Source: Arthrobacter sp. ZGTC412 (lineage in GTDB: Bacteria; Actinomycetota; Actinomycetes; Actinomycetales; Micrococcaceae). From it: DNA of 64,000 bases. Of the stretch, positions 43,741-53,255 are shown one piece after another (the first letter of the stretch is position 1; each line of letters starts with the position of its first letter). The translations under genes and the position numbers were made by a program. The notes below the pieces were generated by a model, which was given only the letters and a program-made list of their open reading frames with translations, did not search any database and was not told the origin of the DNA. Where the stretch lies: positions 62,001 through 126,000 of the forward strand of contig NZ_PJII01000007.1 in assembly GCF_002929215.1 (NCBI RefSeq). Direction: 5' to 3'.

Positions 43741-45354
43741 GTGTCCCAAGATGTCCTCACCCCCGCCCGAATCTCGGAGATTCACAAAGAAGCGGGCCGA
43801 CGCAGGACCTTTGCTGTTATTTCGCACCCTGACGCCGGCAAGTCCACGCTGACCGAGGCGCTCGCGCTGCACGCCAAAGTCATCGGCACCGCCGGTGCCT
43901 CCAGCGGCAAGGCCAACCGCAAGGAAACGGTCTCGGACTGGATGCAGATGGAAAAAGACCGCGGCATCTCCATCAGTTCGGCGGCGCTGCAGTTCTCCTA
44001 CCGGGACACCGTCATCAACCTCCTGGACACCCCCGGCCACGCCGACTTCTCCGAGGACACCTACCGGGTGCTGGCGGCCGTTGATTGCGCCGTGATGCTC
44101 GTGGACGCGGCGAAGGGCCTGGAAACCCAGACCATGAAGCTGTTCGAGGTCTGCAAGCAGCGGAACCTGCCCATCATCACCGTCATCAACAAGTGGGACC
44201 GTCCGGGCCTGGATGCGCTGGCGCTGATGGACGAAATCACCGAGCGCACCGGGCTGCAGCCCATGCCGCTGACGTGGGCCGTGGGCATCTCCGGCGACTT
44301 CCGCGGCGTCTGGGACCTTCGCAATGACCGCTTCGCCCGCTTTCAGCGCAACAATGCCGGCGCGCAGATTGCCCTCACCGAGTACTTCACCCCGCAGGAA
44401 GCAGCCGAAAGCCAGGGCAGCAACTGGTCCGACGCGGTGGACGAGGCCGGTCTGGTCATCGAATCGAACCTGGAGTTCGACGTCGAAAGCTTCCATGCCG
44501 GTAAGGCCACCCCCATCCTGTTCAGCTCCGCCGCGCTGAATTTCGGCGTCAAGGAACTGCTGGACGCGCTGGTGGACTTCGCTCCGTCGGCAGCTCCGCG
44601 GCCGGATGTCGACGGCTCCCTGCGTCCGGTGGCGTCCCCGTTCTCCGGTTTCGTTTTCAAGGTCCAGGCCGGCATGAACAAGGCCCACCGGGACCACGTG
44701 GCCTTCATCCGAGTCTGCTCCGGCGTCTTCGAGCGCGGCATGGTGGTGACCCAGACCCGCACCGGAAAATCCTTCGCCACGAAGTATGCGCAGCAGGTGT
44801 TCGGCCGGGAACGTGAAGTCATCGACGAGGCCTACCCCGGGGACGTCGTGGGCCTGGTCAACGCATCTTCCCTGCGTGTGGGAGACAGCCTCTTCCTCGA
44901 GGACGCCGTGGAATACCCCGCCATCCCGCTGTTTGCCCCGGAGCACTTCCAGGTGGCCCGCTCCAAGGACCCCAGCAAGTTCAAGCAGTTCCGCCGCGGC
45001 ATCGAACAGCTCGAACACGAGGGCGTTATCCAGGTGCTCCGCTCCGACGTCCGCGGGGACCAGGCGCCGGTGCTCGCCGCCGTCGGCCCCATGCAGTTCG
45101 AAGTGGTGGAGGACCGGATGGCGCACGACTTCAGCGCACCCATGCGGCTGGAACGCCTGCCCTACTCCCTGGCCAGGATCTCGACGGCGGACGCCATGCC
45201 CGCGCTGGCGAACGTACCGGGCGCCGAGGTGCTCCTGCGGTCCGACGGCGAGTACTTGGCGTTGTTCAACGATGTTTGGGCCCTTCGCCGGATCGAAAAA
45301 AACCACCCGGACCTCACCCTCGTGCCCATCGGCACGCACAACCCTGCAAAGTAG
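43741..45354 (+). CDS. prfC: Peptide chain release factor 3
   Basis: RF3 is the GTPase that recycles RF1/RF2 from ribosomes. The 537-residue GTG-started protein has G1 ISHPDAGKSTLTEAL, G3 DTPGHADFSEDTYRVL, G4 NKWDRPG and an RF3-type C-terminal half (ARSKDPSKFKQFRRGIEQLE and AAVGPMQFEVVEDR). RF3 is patchily distributed in bacteria. The ketoacyl synthase gene follows after 5 nt, so the two are probably co-transcribed although functionally unrelated. Confidence 0.96.
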   Translation: MSQDVLTPARISEIHKEAGRRRTFAVISHPDAGKSTLTEALALHAKVIGTAGASSGKANRKETVSDWMQMEKDRGISISSAALQFSYRDTVINLLDTPGHADFSEDTYRVLAAVDCAVMLVDAAKGLETQTMKLFEVCKQRNLPIITVINKWDRPGLDALALMDEITERTGLQPMPLTWAVGISGDFRGVWDLRNDRFARFQRNNAGAQIALTEYFTPQEAAESQGSNWSDAVDEAGLVIESNLEFDVESFHAGKATPILFSSAALNFGVKELLDALVDFAPSAAPRPDVDGSLRPVASPFSGFVFKVQAGMNKAHRDHVAFIRVCSGVFERGMVVTQTRTGKSFATKYAQQVFGREREVIDEAYPGDVVGLVNASSLRVGDSLFLEDAVEYPAIPLFAPEHFQVARSKDPSKFKQFRRGIEQLEHEGVIQVLRSDVRGDQAPVLAAVGPMQFEVVEDRMAHDFSAPMRLERLPYSLARISTADAMPALANVPGAEVLLRSDGEYLALFNDVWALRRIEKNHPDLTLVPIGTHNPAK

Positions 45355-45359
45355 GAACC

Positions 45360-46604
45360 GTGAACCCAGTGCAACCCGGCGCAGCTCAACCCCGCGCATT
45401 GATCACCGGCGCCGGCACCATTAATCCGCTCGGTTCCTCCGTGGCCGCAACCTGGTCCGCGCTGGTTGCCGGCAAGTCCGGCATTGCACCGCTCAAGGAT
45501 CCGTGGGCGGAACAGCTGCCCGTGAAGATTGCAGGGCAGGTCACCACTGATCTCTCCGGGCACCTCAGCACCCGCGAGATGAAGCGCATGGACCGCTGCG
45601 GGCAGCTTGCACTTATCGCCGCCCGCGAAGCCTGGGAACAGGCAGGCGCCCCTGAGGTGGATCCCGAGCGCTTCGCCGTGGTGATCGGCTCCGCTTACGG
45701 CGGGCTCGGCTCCACGCTGGAGCAGGACCGCACCCTTGCGGAATCGGGCCCGCGCAAGGTTTCGCCGCACACACTCACCCGCCTGATGGTCAACGGCCCG
45801 GCGGCCTGGGTTTCCATCGACCTCGGTGCCCGCGGTGGCGCCCGGACCCCGGTCAGCGCCTGCGCGTCCGGGGCGGAGGCTATTGTCCAGGCAGCCGAGA
45901 TGATCCGCTCCGGTGCAGCCGACGTCGTAATTGCCGGCGGCGTTGACGCCTCGGTTAACGACCTGGTGATCACCGGCTTTTCCCAGATCCGTGCGCTGTC
46001 CACCCGCCCCGGGGATCCGCAGCGTGCGTCACGCCCGTTCGACGGCGGCCGCGACGGCTTTGTCCTCGCGGAGGGCGCCGGCGTGGTGGTGCTGGAGAGT
46101 GAAGAGCACGCCCGTGCCCGTGGCGCAGCAGTGCTGGGTGCCGTGGCAGGCGGAGCGGTGACGTCCGACGCGAACGATATTGTGGCCGCTGATCCTGCCA
46201 TGCAGCGGAGGGTCATGCAGAAGGCGCTTGAGTCCGCCGGCCTGGCTGCCGAAGACATTGGGTTCATACATGCCCATGCCACGTCCACACCTGTAGGGGA
46301 CCGGCTCGAGGGCCAGGCCATCAATGCGATCTTCGGCCCGGGCATTCCGGTCACGTCCACCAAGGGCCATACCGGCCACCTGCTGGGCGGAGCCGGTGCG
46401 CTCGCGGCCGTCGTGGTGGTTGAGGCCCTGCGCACCGGGATGCTCCCCGGAACGCTCAACGTCCAGGAGCTGGATCCCGAGGTGGACCTTAATGTCGTCA
46501 CCGAAGACGTCCGCCAGCTCCAGCCCGACAATGCCCCGGCCGGACTGGTGAACGCCTTCGGTTTCGGCGGGCACAGCGTTGCTTTGGTGATTACGGGCTC
46601 GTAG
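45360..46604 (+). CDS. Beta-ketoacyl-[ACP] synthase, FabF-like, stand-alone
   Basis: The GTG at 45360 gives a 414-residue protein (MNPVQPGAAQPRALITGAGT); the longer open frame lies inside prfC. The condensing-enzyme triad is complete: Cys in TPVSACASGAEA, His in HAHATSTPVGD and His in STKGHTGHLLGGAG. It also has GGVDASVNDLVITGFSQIRA. It extends acyl-ACP with malonyl-ACP. No acyl carrier protein, malonyl transferase or reductase gene is nearby, so it is probably an auxiliary KAS II or a KAS of unknown role. Confidence 0.9.
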   Translation: MNPVQPGAAQPRALITGAGTINPLGSSVAATWSALVAGKSGIAPLKDPWAEQLPVKIAGQVTTDLSGHLSTREMKRMDRCGQLALIAAREAWEQAGAPEVDPERFAVVIGSAYGGLGSTLEQDRTLAESGPRKVSPHTLTRLMVNGPAAWVSIDLGARGGARTPVSACASGAEAIVQAAEMIRSGAADVVIAGGVDASVNDLVITGFSQIRALSTRPGDPQRASRPFDGGRDGFVLAEGAGVVVLESEEHARARGAAVLGAVAGGAVTSDANDIVAADPAMQRRVMQKALESAGLAAEDIGFIHAHATSTPVGDRLEGQAINAIFGPGIPVTSTKGHTGHLLGGAGALAAVVVVEALRTGMLPGTLNVQELDPEVDLNVVTEDVRQLQPDNAPAGLVNAFGFGGHSVALVITGS

Positions 46605-46630
46605 CCCAAACGCCCGGGACGGTTCAGCCG

Positions 46631-46690
46631 GTCGCCGCAACGGTGCGGGGACGCCCGAACGCTACAGCGTCCCGGCACCGTTCCGGCGAC
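46631..46690. terminator. Very long hairpin between convergent genes
   Basis: Arms 46631-46654 and 46667-46690 are inverse complements over 24 positions with two mismatches (starting GTCGCCGCAACGGTGC), closing a 12-nt loop. It lies between the stops of the plus-strand ketoacyl synthase and the minus-strand MFS gene. No T-tract follows on either strand. Confidence 0.65.
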
Positions 46691-46711
46691 TCCGGCGCAA
46701 TCGGTCCGTCC

Positions 46712-48058
46712 CTAGGCCCGGCTCGGAACCCGCGCCTCCACGCTAAGGTCCTCGGCGGCCGGCTCAGTTTCGGTGCGGCGTTCCTTCACGAAGTACACCA
46801 GGCCGGCAGCGATGGTGGAGGCTGCGGCCAGCGCAAACAGGCCGGGGATGACGCTTCCGGTCTGCTCCTTGATGATGCCGAAGCCGAACGGGGCAACGAA
46901 TCCGCCCAGGTTGCCCAGCGAGTTGATGATGGCGATGGCCGGAGCCAGGACCAGCGGGTGCAGCCCGGACTGCGGGATGGTCCAGAACAGCGGGGAAGCG
47001 CTCTTGAAACCCATGGCGGCAACGGCCAGGAACACCAGGGCCATGACGGGCGAGGCGATGGCTGCCGCGAAGGTGCCGACTGCGGCGACCAGGAGTGCAA
47101 TCACCAGCAGCGGCCGCTTGGACTTGGCTTTGTCCTGCCATTTGGCGGCGAAGTACATGGCGAACACGGCGCAGATCCAGGGGATGGAGGACAGGAAGCC
47201 GACCGTGAGGTCGGTGGTGCCGGGGATCTGCTTGATGATGCTGGGCAGCCAAAAGGTGTTGGCGTAAATGGACAGCTGTACGGAGAAGTAGATGCCGCAC
47301 AGCAGCAGGATCTGCGGGTTCAGGAGCATCTTCCAGCGGTTGATCTTTCCGCTGTCGGCCGTGGTGTGCTGGGCGTCCTCATCGGCTATGGCCGTGGACA
47401 GGGCATCCTTTTCGGAGGCGGTGAGCCACTTGGCGTCCTTGATTTTGGCGTCCAGGAGGAAGAACACGGTGATGCCCACAACGACGGACAGGGCGCCTTC
47501 GAAGCCAAAAAGCCACTGCCAGCCGCGCAGGCCCAAGGCGCCGTGGAGGCTGAGCAGCATACCGGCGATGGGGCCGGACAGCGCTGCTGCGATGGACGAG
47601 CCGGCGATGAAGATCGCGGTCGCTTTGCCGCGCTGGCCGGCGGGGACCCAGCGGGCAAAGTAGAAGATGACGGCAGGGAAGAACCCGGCTTCGGCCGCGC
47701 CCAACAGGAAGCGCAGGACGTAGAACATGGTCTCGTTCTGCACGAACGCCATCAGGAAGGAAACGATGCCCCAGCTGACCATGATCCTTGCCAGCCAGAC
47801 CTTGGCGCCGTACTTCTCCATCATCACGTTGCTGGGAAGTTCAAAAATGGCGTAGGCGATGAAAAACAGCCCGGCGCCGAACCCGTAGGCGGCGGCACCG
47901 ATGCCGACGTCAGCCTGGAGGTGTTCCTGCGCGAACCCGATGTTTGACCGGTTGAGCTGGTTGCAGACCAGCATGACCAGCATGATGGGCAGGACGCGCT
48001 TGAAGAACTTCTTCGTGGCCGAGGCCACGTCCGCGACAGCATTGTCCACAGACATCAT
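46712..48058 (-). CDS. MFS transporter, glucarate/galactarate type (ACS family)
   Basis: The 448-residue, 12-helix transporter begins after AAAGGAAA at ATG 48058 and shows the anion:cation symporter pattern: LPIMLVMLVCNQLNRSNIGF in helix 1, AIFELPSNVMMEKYGAKVWL, and FLLGAAEAGFFPAVIFYFARW. Its place last in the kdgD-ALDH-gudD gene set suggests import of D-glucarate or galactarate with protons (GudP-like). A 12-bp hairpin separates it from gudD, which may lower or uncouple its expression. Confidence 0.88.
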   Translation of the reverse strand: MMSVDNAVADVASATKKFFKRVLPIMLVMLVCNQLNRSNIGFAQEHLQADVGIGAAAYGFGAGLFFIAYAIFELPSNVMMEKYGAKVWLARIMVSWGIVSFLMAFVQNETMFYVLRFLLGAAEAGFFPAVIFYFARWVPAGQRGKATAIFIAGSSIAAALSGPIAGMLLSLHGALGLRGWQWLFGFEGALSVVVGITVFFLLDAKIKDAKWLTASEKDALSTAIADEDAQHTTADSGKINRWKMLLNPQILLLCGIYFSVQLSIYANTFWLPSIIKQIPGTTDLTVGFLSSIPWICAVFAMYFAAKWQDKAKSKRPLLVIALLVAAVGTFAAAIASPVMALVFLAVAAMGFKSASPLFWTIPQSGLHPLVLAPAIAIINSLGNLGGFVAPFGFGIIKEQTGSVIPGLFALAAASTIAAGLVYFVKERRTETEPAAEDLSVEARVPSRA

Positions 48059-48106
48059 TTAATGTTTCCTTTGGAATAGGTAACGCAGGCCGGCTGCGGG
48101 TTCCTG

Positions 48107-48143
48107 AAAGTAGTGGGGCCGGTCACAGCGACCCCACTACTTT
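48107..48143 (-). terminator. Intercistronic hairpin between gudD and the MFS gene
   Basis: AAAGTAGTGGGG (48107-48118) and CCCCACTACTTT (48132-48143) form a perfect 12-bp stem with a 13-nt loop. On the minus strand it lies 63 nt after gudD and ends in TTT. It could be a partial terminator or an mRNA-stabilising stem between the operon genes. Confidence 0.65.
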
Positions 48144-48205
48144 ACTGGACGGCAGGCAGCAGTCAGTTCCCGAACGCTGCTGCCCGGCTGGTTGCCTGAC
48201 CGCTG

Positions 48206-49534
48206 CTAGCGGACCAGGCAGGGCCGCTTGGGGTCGAAGGACCAGCCGTCGATGTAGTACTGCATGCCGATGCTGTCGTCACGGGCGTCGAGGCCGTGCT
48301 GCAGGTACAGTTGGTGGGCCTTGTCCAGGGCTTCGCGGTCCAGATCGATGCCGAGGCCGGGGGCGTCCGGAACCTCGATGGCGCCGTCCTTGATCTGCAG
48401 CGGTTCCTTGGTAAGGCCCTGGCCGTCCTGCCAGATCCAGTGCGTGTCCAGTGCCGTGATCTCACCAGGAGCGGCGGCACCCGTGTGGGTGAACATGGCC
48501 AGCGAGATGTCGAAGTGGTTGTTCGAGTGCGATCCCCAGGTGAGGCCGAACTCGTGGCACATCTGGGCCACCCGGACCGAGCCGTGCATGGTCCAGAAGT
48601 GCGGATCGGCCAGCGGGATGTCCACGGCGTTGCTGCGGATGGCGTGCGACATCTCCCGCCAGTCCGTGGCGATCATGTTCGTGGCCGTCTTCAGCCCGGT
48701 GGCACGCCGGAATTCGGCCATGACCTCGCGGCCGGAGAAGCGGCCTTCGGCGCCGCACGGGTCCTCTGCGTAGGCTACGACGCCCTGCATCCTCTTGCCC
48801 AGCCGGATTGCTTCGTCCAGGAGCCAGCCGCCGTTGGGGTCCAGTGTCACCCTGGCGTCCGGGAAGCGCTTGGCCAGCGCCGTGACAACATCCACCTCGT
48901 CGTCGCCGGACAGTACGCCGCCCTTGAGTTTGAAGTCGCTGAAGCCGTAGCGTTCCTGGGCAGCTTCGGCCAGCGCGACGACGGCGTCCGGCGTCATTGC
49001 CTCCTGGCGGCGGAGCTTTTCCCAGCGGTCAGCCGGAGCGTCCTCCACGAGGTAGGGCAAGTCCGTGCGGGCGTGGTCGCCGATGAAGAACAGGTAGCCG
49101 AGCATCGGCACCGAACTGCGCTGCTGCCCGTCACCCAACAGTTCCGCCACGGGTACACCGAGGAACTGCCCGTGCAGGTCCAGCAGGGCCGATTCGACGG
49201 CGGTGACGGCGTGGACAGTGGTGCGGAGGTCGAAGGTCTGCAGGCCGCGGCCACCGGCGTCGCGGTCAGCGAACTCGGCCGCAACCTCCCGGAGGAGTGA
49301 GCGGTAGCGGGCCACCGGTTTCCCGTTGATCAGCGCGCCGGCTTCCTCGATGGTGGTGCGGATCTTCTCGCCGCCCGGGACCTCTCCCAGGCCGGTGCGG
49401 CCCTCAGAATCGGTAATGATGACGATATTGCGGGTGAAGAAGGGGCCGTGAGCGCCGCTGAGGTTCATCAGCATGCTGTCATGGCCGGCAACCGGAACTA
49501 CTTCTACGCGGGCAACGGTGGGCTGGTTGTTCAT
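48206..49534 (-). CDS. gudD: Glucarate dehydratase
   Basis: GudD dehydrates D-glucarate (or L-idarate) to 5-keto-4-deoxy-D-glucarate. The 442-residue enolase-superfamily protein has the catalytic Lys motif [18 protein letters not shown] and metal ligands in [20 protein letters not shown] and the [12 protein letters not shown] segment. The general base His is in [18 protein letters not shown]. The length equals characterised GudD. Its start overlaps the end of the aldehyde dehydrogenase gene by 4 nt (ATGA), so the two are coupled. Confidence 0.95.
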   Translation of the reverse strand: MNNQPTVARVEVVPVAGHDSMLMNLSGAHGPFFTRNIVIITDSEGRTGLGEVPGGEKIRTTIEEAGALINGKPVARYRSLLREVAAEFADRDAGGRGLQTFDLRTTVHAVTAVESALLDLHGQFLGVPVAELLGDGQQRSSVPMLGYLFFIGDHARTDLPYLVEDAPADRWEKLRRQEAMTPDAVVALAEAAQERYGFSDFKLKGGVLSGDDEVDVVTALAKRFPDARVTLDPNGGWLLDEAIRLGKRMQGVVAYAEDPCGAEGRFSGREVMAEFRRATGLKTATNMIATDWREMSHAIRSNAVDIPLADPHFWTMHGSVRVAQMCHEFGLTWGSHSNNHFDISLAMFTHTGAAAPGEITALDTHWIWQDGQGLTKEPLQIKDGAIEVPDAPGLGIDLDREALDKAHQLYLQHGLDARDDSIGMQYYIDGWSFDPKRPCLVR

Positions 49535-51135
49535 GCGCTGACCTCGGCTTTTTCTGCAGCAGCTACTACTTCGCCATCGATCCGCCGGTTGAGGTGCCAG
49601 GGGTTGGCATCCTGCAGCGCCTCCGGGAGCAGTTCCTGGGGGAGGTTCTGGTACGCGACGGGCCGCAGGAAACGGTTGATGGCGAGGGTTCCCACGGAGG
49701 TGGTGCGGGAGTCGGAGGTAGCGGGGAAGGGGCCGCCGTGGACCATGGCGTGGCCTACTTCAACGCCCGTGGGCCAGCCGTTCACGATAATGCGGCCCAC
49801 CTTCTGCTCAAGGACCGGAAGGAGGCGTGCCGCCGTCGGGTAATCCTCTTCGGTGAGCTGCAGCGAGGCGGTGAGCTGGCCTTCGATTCGGGTGGCGGCC
49901 TGCAGCAGATCCTCGACGGAGGTGTAGCGGATCACCAGGGATGCGGCGCCGAAAATTTCCTCGTGCAGGACGCGGTTGCTGGTGAATTCCGTAACGCCGG
50001 TGCCAAAGATGGTGGGGGCGGGGGCGTTCTCGGTGGGGCCCGGAGTGCCTTGGCCGATGACCTGGACGCCGTCGGCGCTGCTGAGGTTTTCGGCTCCGGT
50101 GTTCCAGGACCTGGCGATGCCTTCAGTAAGCATGGTCTGTCCGGCGCTCGCGGAAACAGCGCGGCCGACGGCGGCGGCGAGTTTGTCTCCCAGCTCGCCT
50201 TCGGGGGCGAAGAGCAGGCCGGGCGAGGTGCAGAGCTGGCCGGAGCTGCCGGTGACGGCGGTGACGTACTGCTGGGCGAGGGCGTCGATGTCGCCCTTGA
50301 GGGCGCCTTCGAAGACGAAGACCGGGTTCAGCGAGGACATTTCCGCGTAGACAGGAATGGGCTCGGGGCGGCCCGCAGCGGTGCGCATCAGGGCGACGCC
50401 GGCTGCCTGGGATCCGGTGAAGCCGACGGCCTTGATCGCGGGGTCGGCCACGAGGGCCTGGCCGATGCTCGCCCCGGGGCCGTAGATCAGCGAGAAGACA
50501 CCGGGGTGCAGCCCGTTGTCCTTGACCGCTTTGGTGATGGCCTGGCCGACGAGTTCGCTGGTGCCCGGGTGTGCGTTGTGTGCTTTGAAGACCACCGGGC
50601 AGCCCGCGGCGAGGGCGGAAGCAGTGTCTCCACCCGCCGTCGAGAAGGCCAGCGGGAAGTTGCTGGCACCGAACACGGCGACGGGGCCGAGGGGGATCTG
50701 GCGCTGGCGGATGTCGGCCCGGGGCAGCGGAGCGCGCTCGGGGATGGCGGGGTCGATGCGGACGCCGCGGAAGTCGCCCTGCCGGACGACCGTCGCGAAG
50801 AGGCGAAGCTGGCCGGTGGTGCGGGCGCGCTCGCCCTGGAGCCGGGCCGCCGGAAGGCCGGTCTCCTGGCCGGCGCGGACAATCAGTTCGTCCCCAATTG
50901 CCTCAATGTTGTCCGCGATGGCTTCGAGAAGGCTGGCGTGGGTTTCCGGGTCAAGGGTACTGAAGGACGGGAATGCCTCGGCGGCGGCGGCCGTTGCTGC
51001 CCTAAGCTGCTCCTCGGTGAGCAGCGTGTAGGTGGGCTCCAGCGCCTGGTTGGTGGCCGGGTTGAAGCCAAAAGTGGTTTTGCCTTCGCCGGCAGTGGGC
51101 TGTCCGGCGATCAGTGAGTGTCCGGTAAGGGTCAC
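49531..51135 (-). CDS. Alpha-ketoglutarate semialdehyde dehydrogenase (NADP-type ALDH)
   Basis: This enzyme oxidises 2,5-dioxopentanoate to 2-oxoglutarate, completing glucarate breakdown. The 534-residue protein has the ALDH fold with [19 protein letters not shown] (cofactor/anchor region), [24 protein letters not shown] and the catalytic Cys in [14 protein letters not shown]. The [14 protein letters not shown] stretch of this subfamily appears as [20 protein letters not shown]. Subfamily choice rests on length, motifs and on position between kdgD and gudD. Confidence 0.93.
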   Translation of the reverse strand: MTLTGHSLIAGQPTAGEGKTTFGFNPATNQALEPTYTLLTEEQLRAATAAAAEAFPSFSTLDPETHASLLEAIADNIEAIGDELIVRAGQETGLPAARLQGERARTTGQLRLFATVVRQGDFRGVRIDPAIPERAPLPRADIRQRQIPLGPVAVFGASNFPLAFSTAGGDTASALAAGCPVVFKAHNAHPGTSELVGQAITKAVKDNGLHPGVFSLIYGPGASIGQALVADPAIKAVGFTGSQAAGVALMRTAAGRPEPIPVYAEMSSLNPVFVFEGALKGDIDALAQQYVTAVTGSSGQLCTSPGLLFAPEGELGDKLAAAVGRAVSASAGQTMLTEGIARSWNTGAENLSSADGVQVIGQGTPGPTENAPAPTIFGTGVTEFTSNRVLHEEIFGAASLVIRYTSVEDLLQAATRIEGQLTASLQLTEEDYPTAARLLPVLEQKVGRIIVNGWPTGVEVGHAMVHGGPFPATSDSRTTSVGTLAINRFLRPVAYQNLPQELLPEALQDANPWHLNRRIDGEVVAAAEKAEVSA

Positions 51136-51176
51136 GGTGGTTCCTCCTAGTGAAGGGTGGATCAGGAGTCGGTTGA

Positions 51177-52091
51177 TCAGGAAACGCTGGCGATGAGGGC
51201 TTTGAGGTCCGCGAGGTCCTGCTCGGCGAGGTTCTGCAGCGGCGGGCGGACCGGCCCGGCGGAGCGGCCAATGGCGTCAAGGCCACCCTTGACGATGGAT
51301 ACCGAGTAGCCTTTCACGCGGTCGCGGATGTCCAGGTACGGGATCACAAAGTCGTTGAGCTTCTTGTTCACGGCCACGCGGTCGTTGTTGCGCACATCCT
51401 GGTAGAAATCCAGGGCGAACTGCGGGACGAAGTTGTACATGGCGCTGGAGTAGGTGCTCATGCCGAGCTGCAGCAACGGCAACGCGAATGTTTCGGCCGT
51501 GGGCAGGCCGCCCAGGTAGAAGAGGCGGTCGCCGAGCTTGGCGTAGACGCGGGCGTCGTGCTCGAGGTCGCCCACGCCGTCCTTGAAGCCGATGAGGTTC
51601 TCGTGGCGGTCAGCCAGGGTGGCCACCGTGGTGTCCTTGTAGATGGCGTTGGCCCGGTTGTAGATGATAACGCCGAGGGACGTGGCGCTGCAGATGGCGC
51701 TGACATGCTCGGTCAGTCCGCCCTGGTCAGCCTCGGTGAGGTATGGCGGGAGGAGCAGGAGTCCGTCGGCGCCGGCCGCTTCGGCAGCCTTCGCGTTCTC
51801 GATGGCCTGGGCGGTGGATCCGCCGGCAGAGGCGAGGACGGGAACCTGGCCGCCCACTTCTTCGACGGCGGTGCGGACTACGCGCTCTGATTCGGCCGGG
51901 GTCAGCGAGAAGCCTTCACCGGTGCCGCCGGCGGCGAAAAGGCCGGCCACCGGGAAGCTCGCCTGCCACGCCAGGTGCTTGCGGTAGTTCTCCTCATCGA
52001 ACTGCAGCTCGGCGTCGAACGAGGTGACAGGGAAGGACAGCAGGCCTTCCTTGAGGGTGTCCGCCAGTTCCTGGGGTGAGTACTTTGCCAC
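51177..52091 (-). CDS. kdgD: 5-dehydro-4-deoxyglucarate dehydratase
   Basis: KdgD dehydrates and decarboxylates 5-keto-4-deoxyglucarate to 2,5-dioxopentanoate. The 304-residue DapA-superfamily protein begins at GTG 52091 after GGAGGACC. It shows [14 protein letters not shown] (substrate carboxylate loop), the conserved Tyr in [10 protein letters not shown], and the Schiff-base Lys in [14 protein letters not shown]. It is the first gene of the catabolic operon, and its promoter carries the LysR-type box shared with tctC. Confidence 0.95.
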   Translation of the reverse strand: MAKYSPQELADTLKEGLLSFPVTSFDAELQFDEENYRKHLAWQASFPVAGLFAAGGTGEGFSLTPAESERVVRTAVEEVGGQVPVLASAGGSTAQAIENAKAAEAAGADGLLLLPPYLTEADQGGLTEHVSAICSATSLGVIIYNRANAIYKDTTVATLADRHENLIGFKDGVGDLEHDARVYAKLGDRLFYLGGLPTAETFALPLLQLGMSTYSSAMYNFVPQFALDFYQDVRNNDRVAVNKKLNDFVIPYLDIRDRVKGYSVSIVKGGLDAIGRSAGPVRPPLQNLAEQDLADLKALIASVS

Positions 52092-52144
52092 GGTGTGGTC
52101 CTCCGGTGTGTGTGCCGCGGGCGGCGGGCTGATGATTCCCTTCC

Positions 52145-52209
52145 AGACTAGGAGCGTCGCTGATGCCTGTCTAAGTGCATTTGTGTATGTATTGATACCT
52201 TCCAGGCAT
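52145..52209 (-). promoter_or_regulatory. kdgD operon promoter with LysR-type box
   Basis: On the minus strand, ATGCCTGGAAGGTAT (52209-52195) is an imperfect dyad of T-N11-A form and is followed after exactly 20 nt by TTAGAC (52174-52169, -35). An 18-nt spacer and TAGTCT (52150-52145, -10) come next. The pattern GGTATCAA-N16-CTTAGACA-N-GCATCA is shared, with identical spacing, with the tctC promoter. Control by the adjacent LysR protein is inferred. Confidence 0.7.
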
Positions 52210-52228
52210 GATGGTGGTGCCGTTCACC

Positions 52229-53113
52229 TTATTCCATGGCGAACTCGAGGTCCCGCAGAAGGCGGGCCAGCGCAGGGTTGGTAATCCTGCGGTTCCAGAT
52301 GGCATGGAGTTCCACCTGTTCGCTGTCACCCACGGCCAGCGGCAGGAACTCAACACCCTTGATGCCCAGCAGGGTGGCCGAGTGGGGCACAAAGGCCACG
52401 CCCCGGTTTGCTGCAACCAGCGAGACCATTGTCAGGATCTGGCTCACGGTGTGCACAACGTTGGCATGGTTGAAGGGGAGCGTCCGGACCACCAGGTCGT
52501 AGAAGTAACGGGCCTGGGTGGCGGAATGCATGATCAACGACTCCTCCTTGAAGTCCTCCGGCGAGATATCCCGTGCCAGCAGCGTTAAGGGGTGGCGGGA
52601 CGGGACGGCCAGGACCATGGACTCGCGGTAGAGCAAGTGGGAGTCGAAGGTCTCCTTGTCGAACGGAGGGCGTGCCAGGCCGAGATCGAGTTCGCCTGTC
52701 AGCAAACCGTGGAGCTGCTCGCCCGTCACGAGTTCCTGCAGGTCCACATCCACGTCGGGGATGATTCCTGAAAGCTCCTCCAGCAGCGGCCCCAGGATGC
52801 TGAAGCCGCTGGCCGCGGTGAACCCGATGCGGAGAACGCCTGAGCGTCCCGAGGCGATCCGCCGCGCCGTTACCGGCGCCCGTTCGGCAAGGGCCATGAG
52901 GCGGCGCGCCTCCTCCAGGAACGTCTGTCCAGCGTTCGTCAACTCCACTTTTCGGTTGTCCCGCTCAAGCAGTTCAGCCCCGACGATCTTTTCCAGCTTC
53001 TGGATCTGGCGGCTCAGTGGGGGCTGCGTCATGTTCAGCCGTTCGGCTGCCCGTCCGAAGTGAAGCTCCTCCGCGACGGCAATGAAGCCGGCCAGCTGGT
53101 CAAAAGTAAACAT
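52229..53113 (-). CDS. LysR family regulator of the glucarate/TTT region
   Basis: The 294-residue protein has the LysR winged helix (FIAVAEELHFGRAAERLNMTQPPLSRQIQKLE, key stretch AAERLNMTQPPLSRQIQKLE) at residues 10-40. The effector domain begins SGVLRIGFTAASGFSILGPL. It lies between kdgD and tctC, divergent from tctC. A T-N11-A box 2 nt upstream of its ATG overlaps its GGAAGG Shine-Dalgarno, so autoregulation is likely. The effector may be glucarate or a pathway intermediate, an inference from context. Confidence 0.92.
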   Translation of the reverse strand: MFTFDQLAGFIAVAEELHFGRAAERLNMTQPPLSRQIQKLEKIVGAELLERDNRKVELTNAGQTFLEEARRLMALAERAPVTARRIASGRSGVLRIGFTAASGFSILGPLLEELSGIIPDVDVDLQELVTGEQLHGLLTGELDLGLARPPFDKETFDSHLLYRESMVLAVPSRHPLTLLARDISPEDFKEESLIMHSATQARYFYDLVVRTLPFNHANVVHTVSQILTMVSLVAANRGVAFVPHSATLLGIKGVEFLPLAVGDSEQVELHAIWNRRITNPALARLLRDLEFAME

Positions 53114-53114
53114 G

Positions 53115-53180
53115 ATGCCTTCCAGGTATCAAATGATGCAGATTTGGGCTTAGACATGCATCATAACCACTCCCTACACT
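53115..53180 (+). promoter_or_regulatory. tctC operon promoter with LysR-type box
   Basis: ATGCCTTCCAGGTAT (53115-53129, T-N11-A) lies 20 nt before TTAGAC (53150-53155, -35), which is followed by a 19-nt spacer and TACACT (53175-53180, -10). A perfect dyad ATGATGCA (53133-53140) and TGCATCAT (53157-53164) brackets the -35 element. The box centre falls near -65, the usual recognition position for LysR-type activators. Confidence 0.7.
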
Positions 53181-53255
53181 CGACACAGCGAACGGGGTGA
53201 CCCGCTTCACAGATGTTCCGGGCCCCAACGCCCGCCGTGCCAACTAGGAGTTCCA

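Noticed and set aside
46643-47947. 434-codon plus-strand frame opposite the MFS gene
   Set aside because: It lacks any domain and is highly charged, as expected of the antisense of a hydrophobic protein; the minus-strand transporter is well supported.
49594-51117. 507-codon plus-strand frame opposite the aldehyde dehydrogenase
   Set aside because: Gly/Ala/Asp-rich antisense shadow; the ALDH motifs and ATGA overlap with gudD settle the strand.
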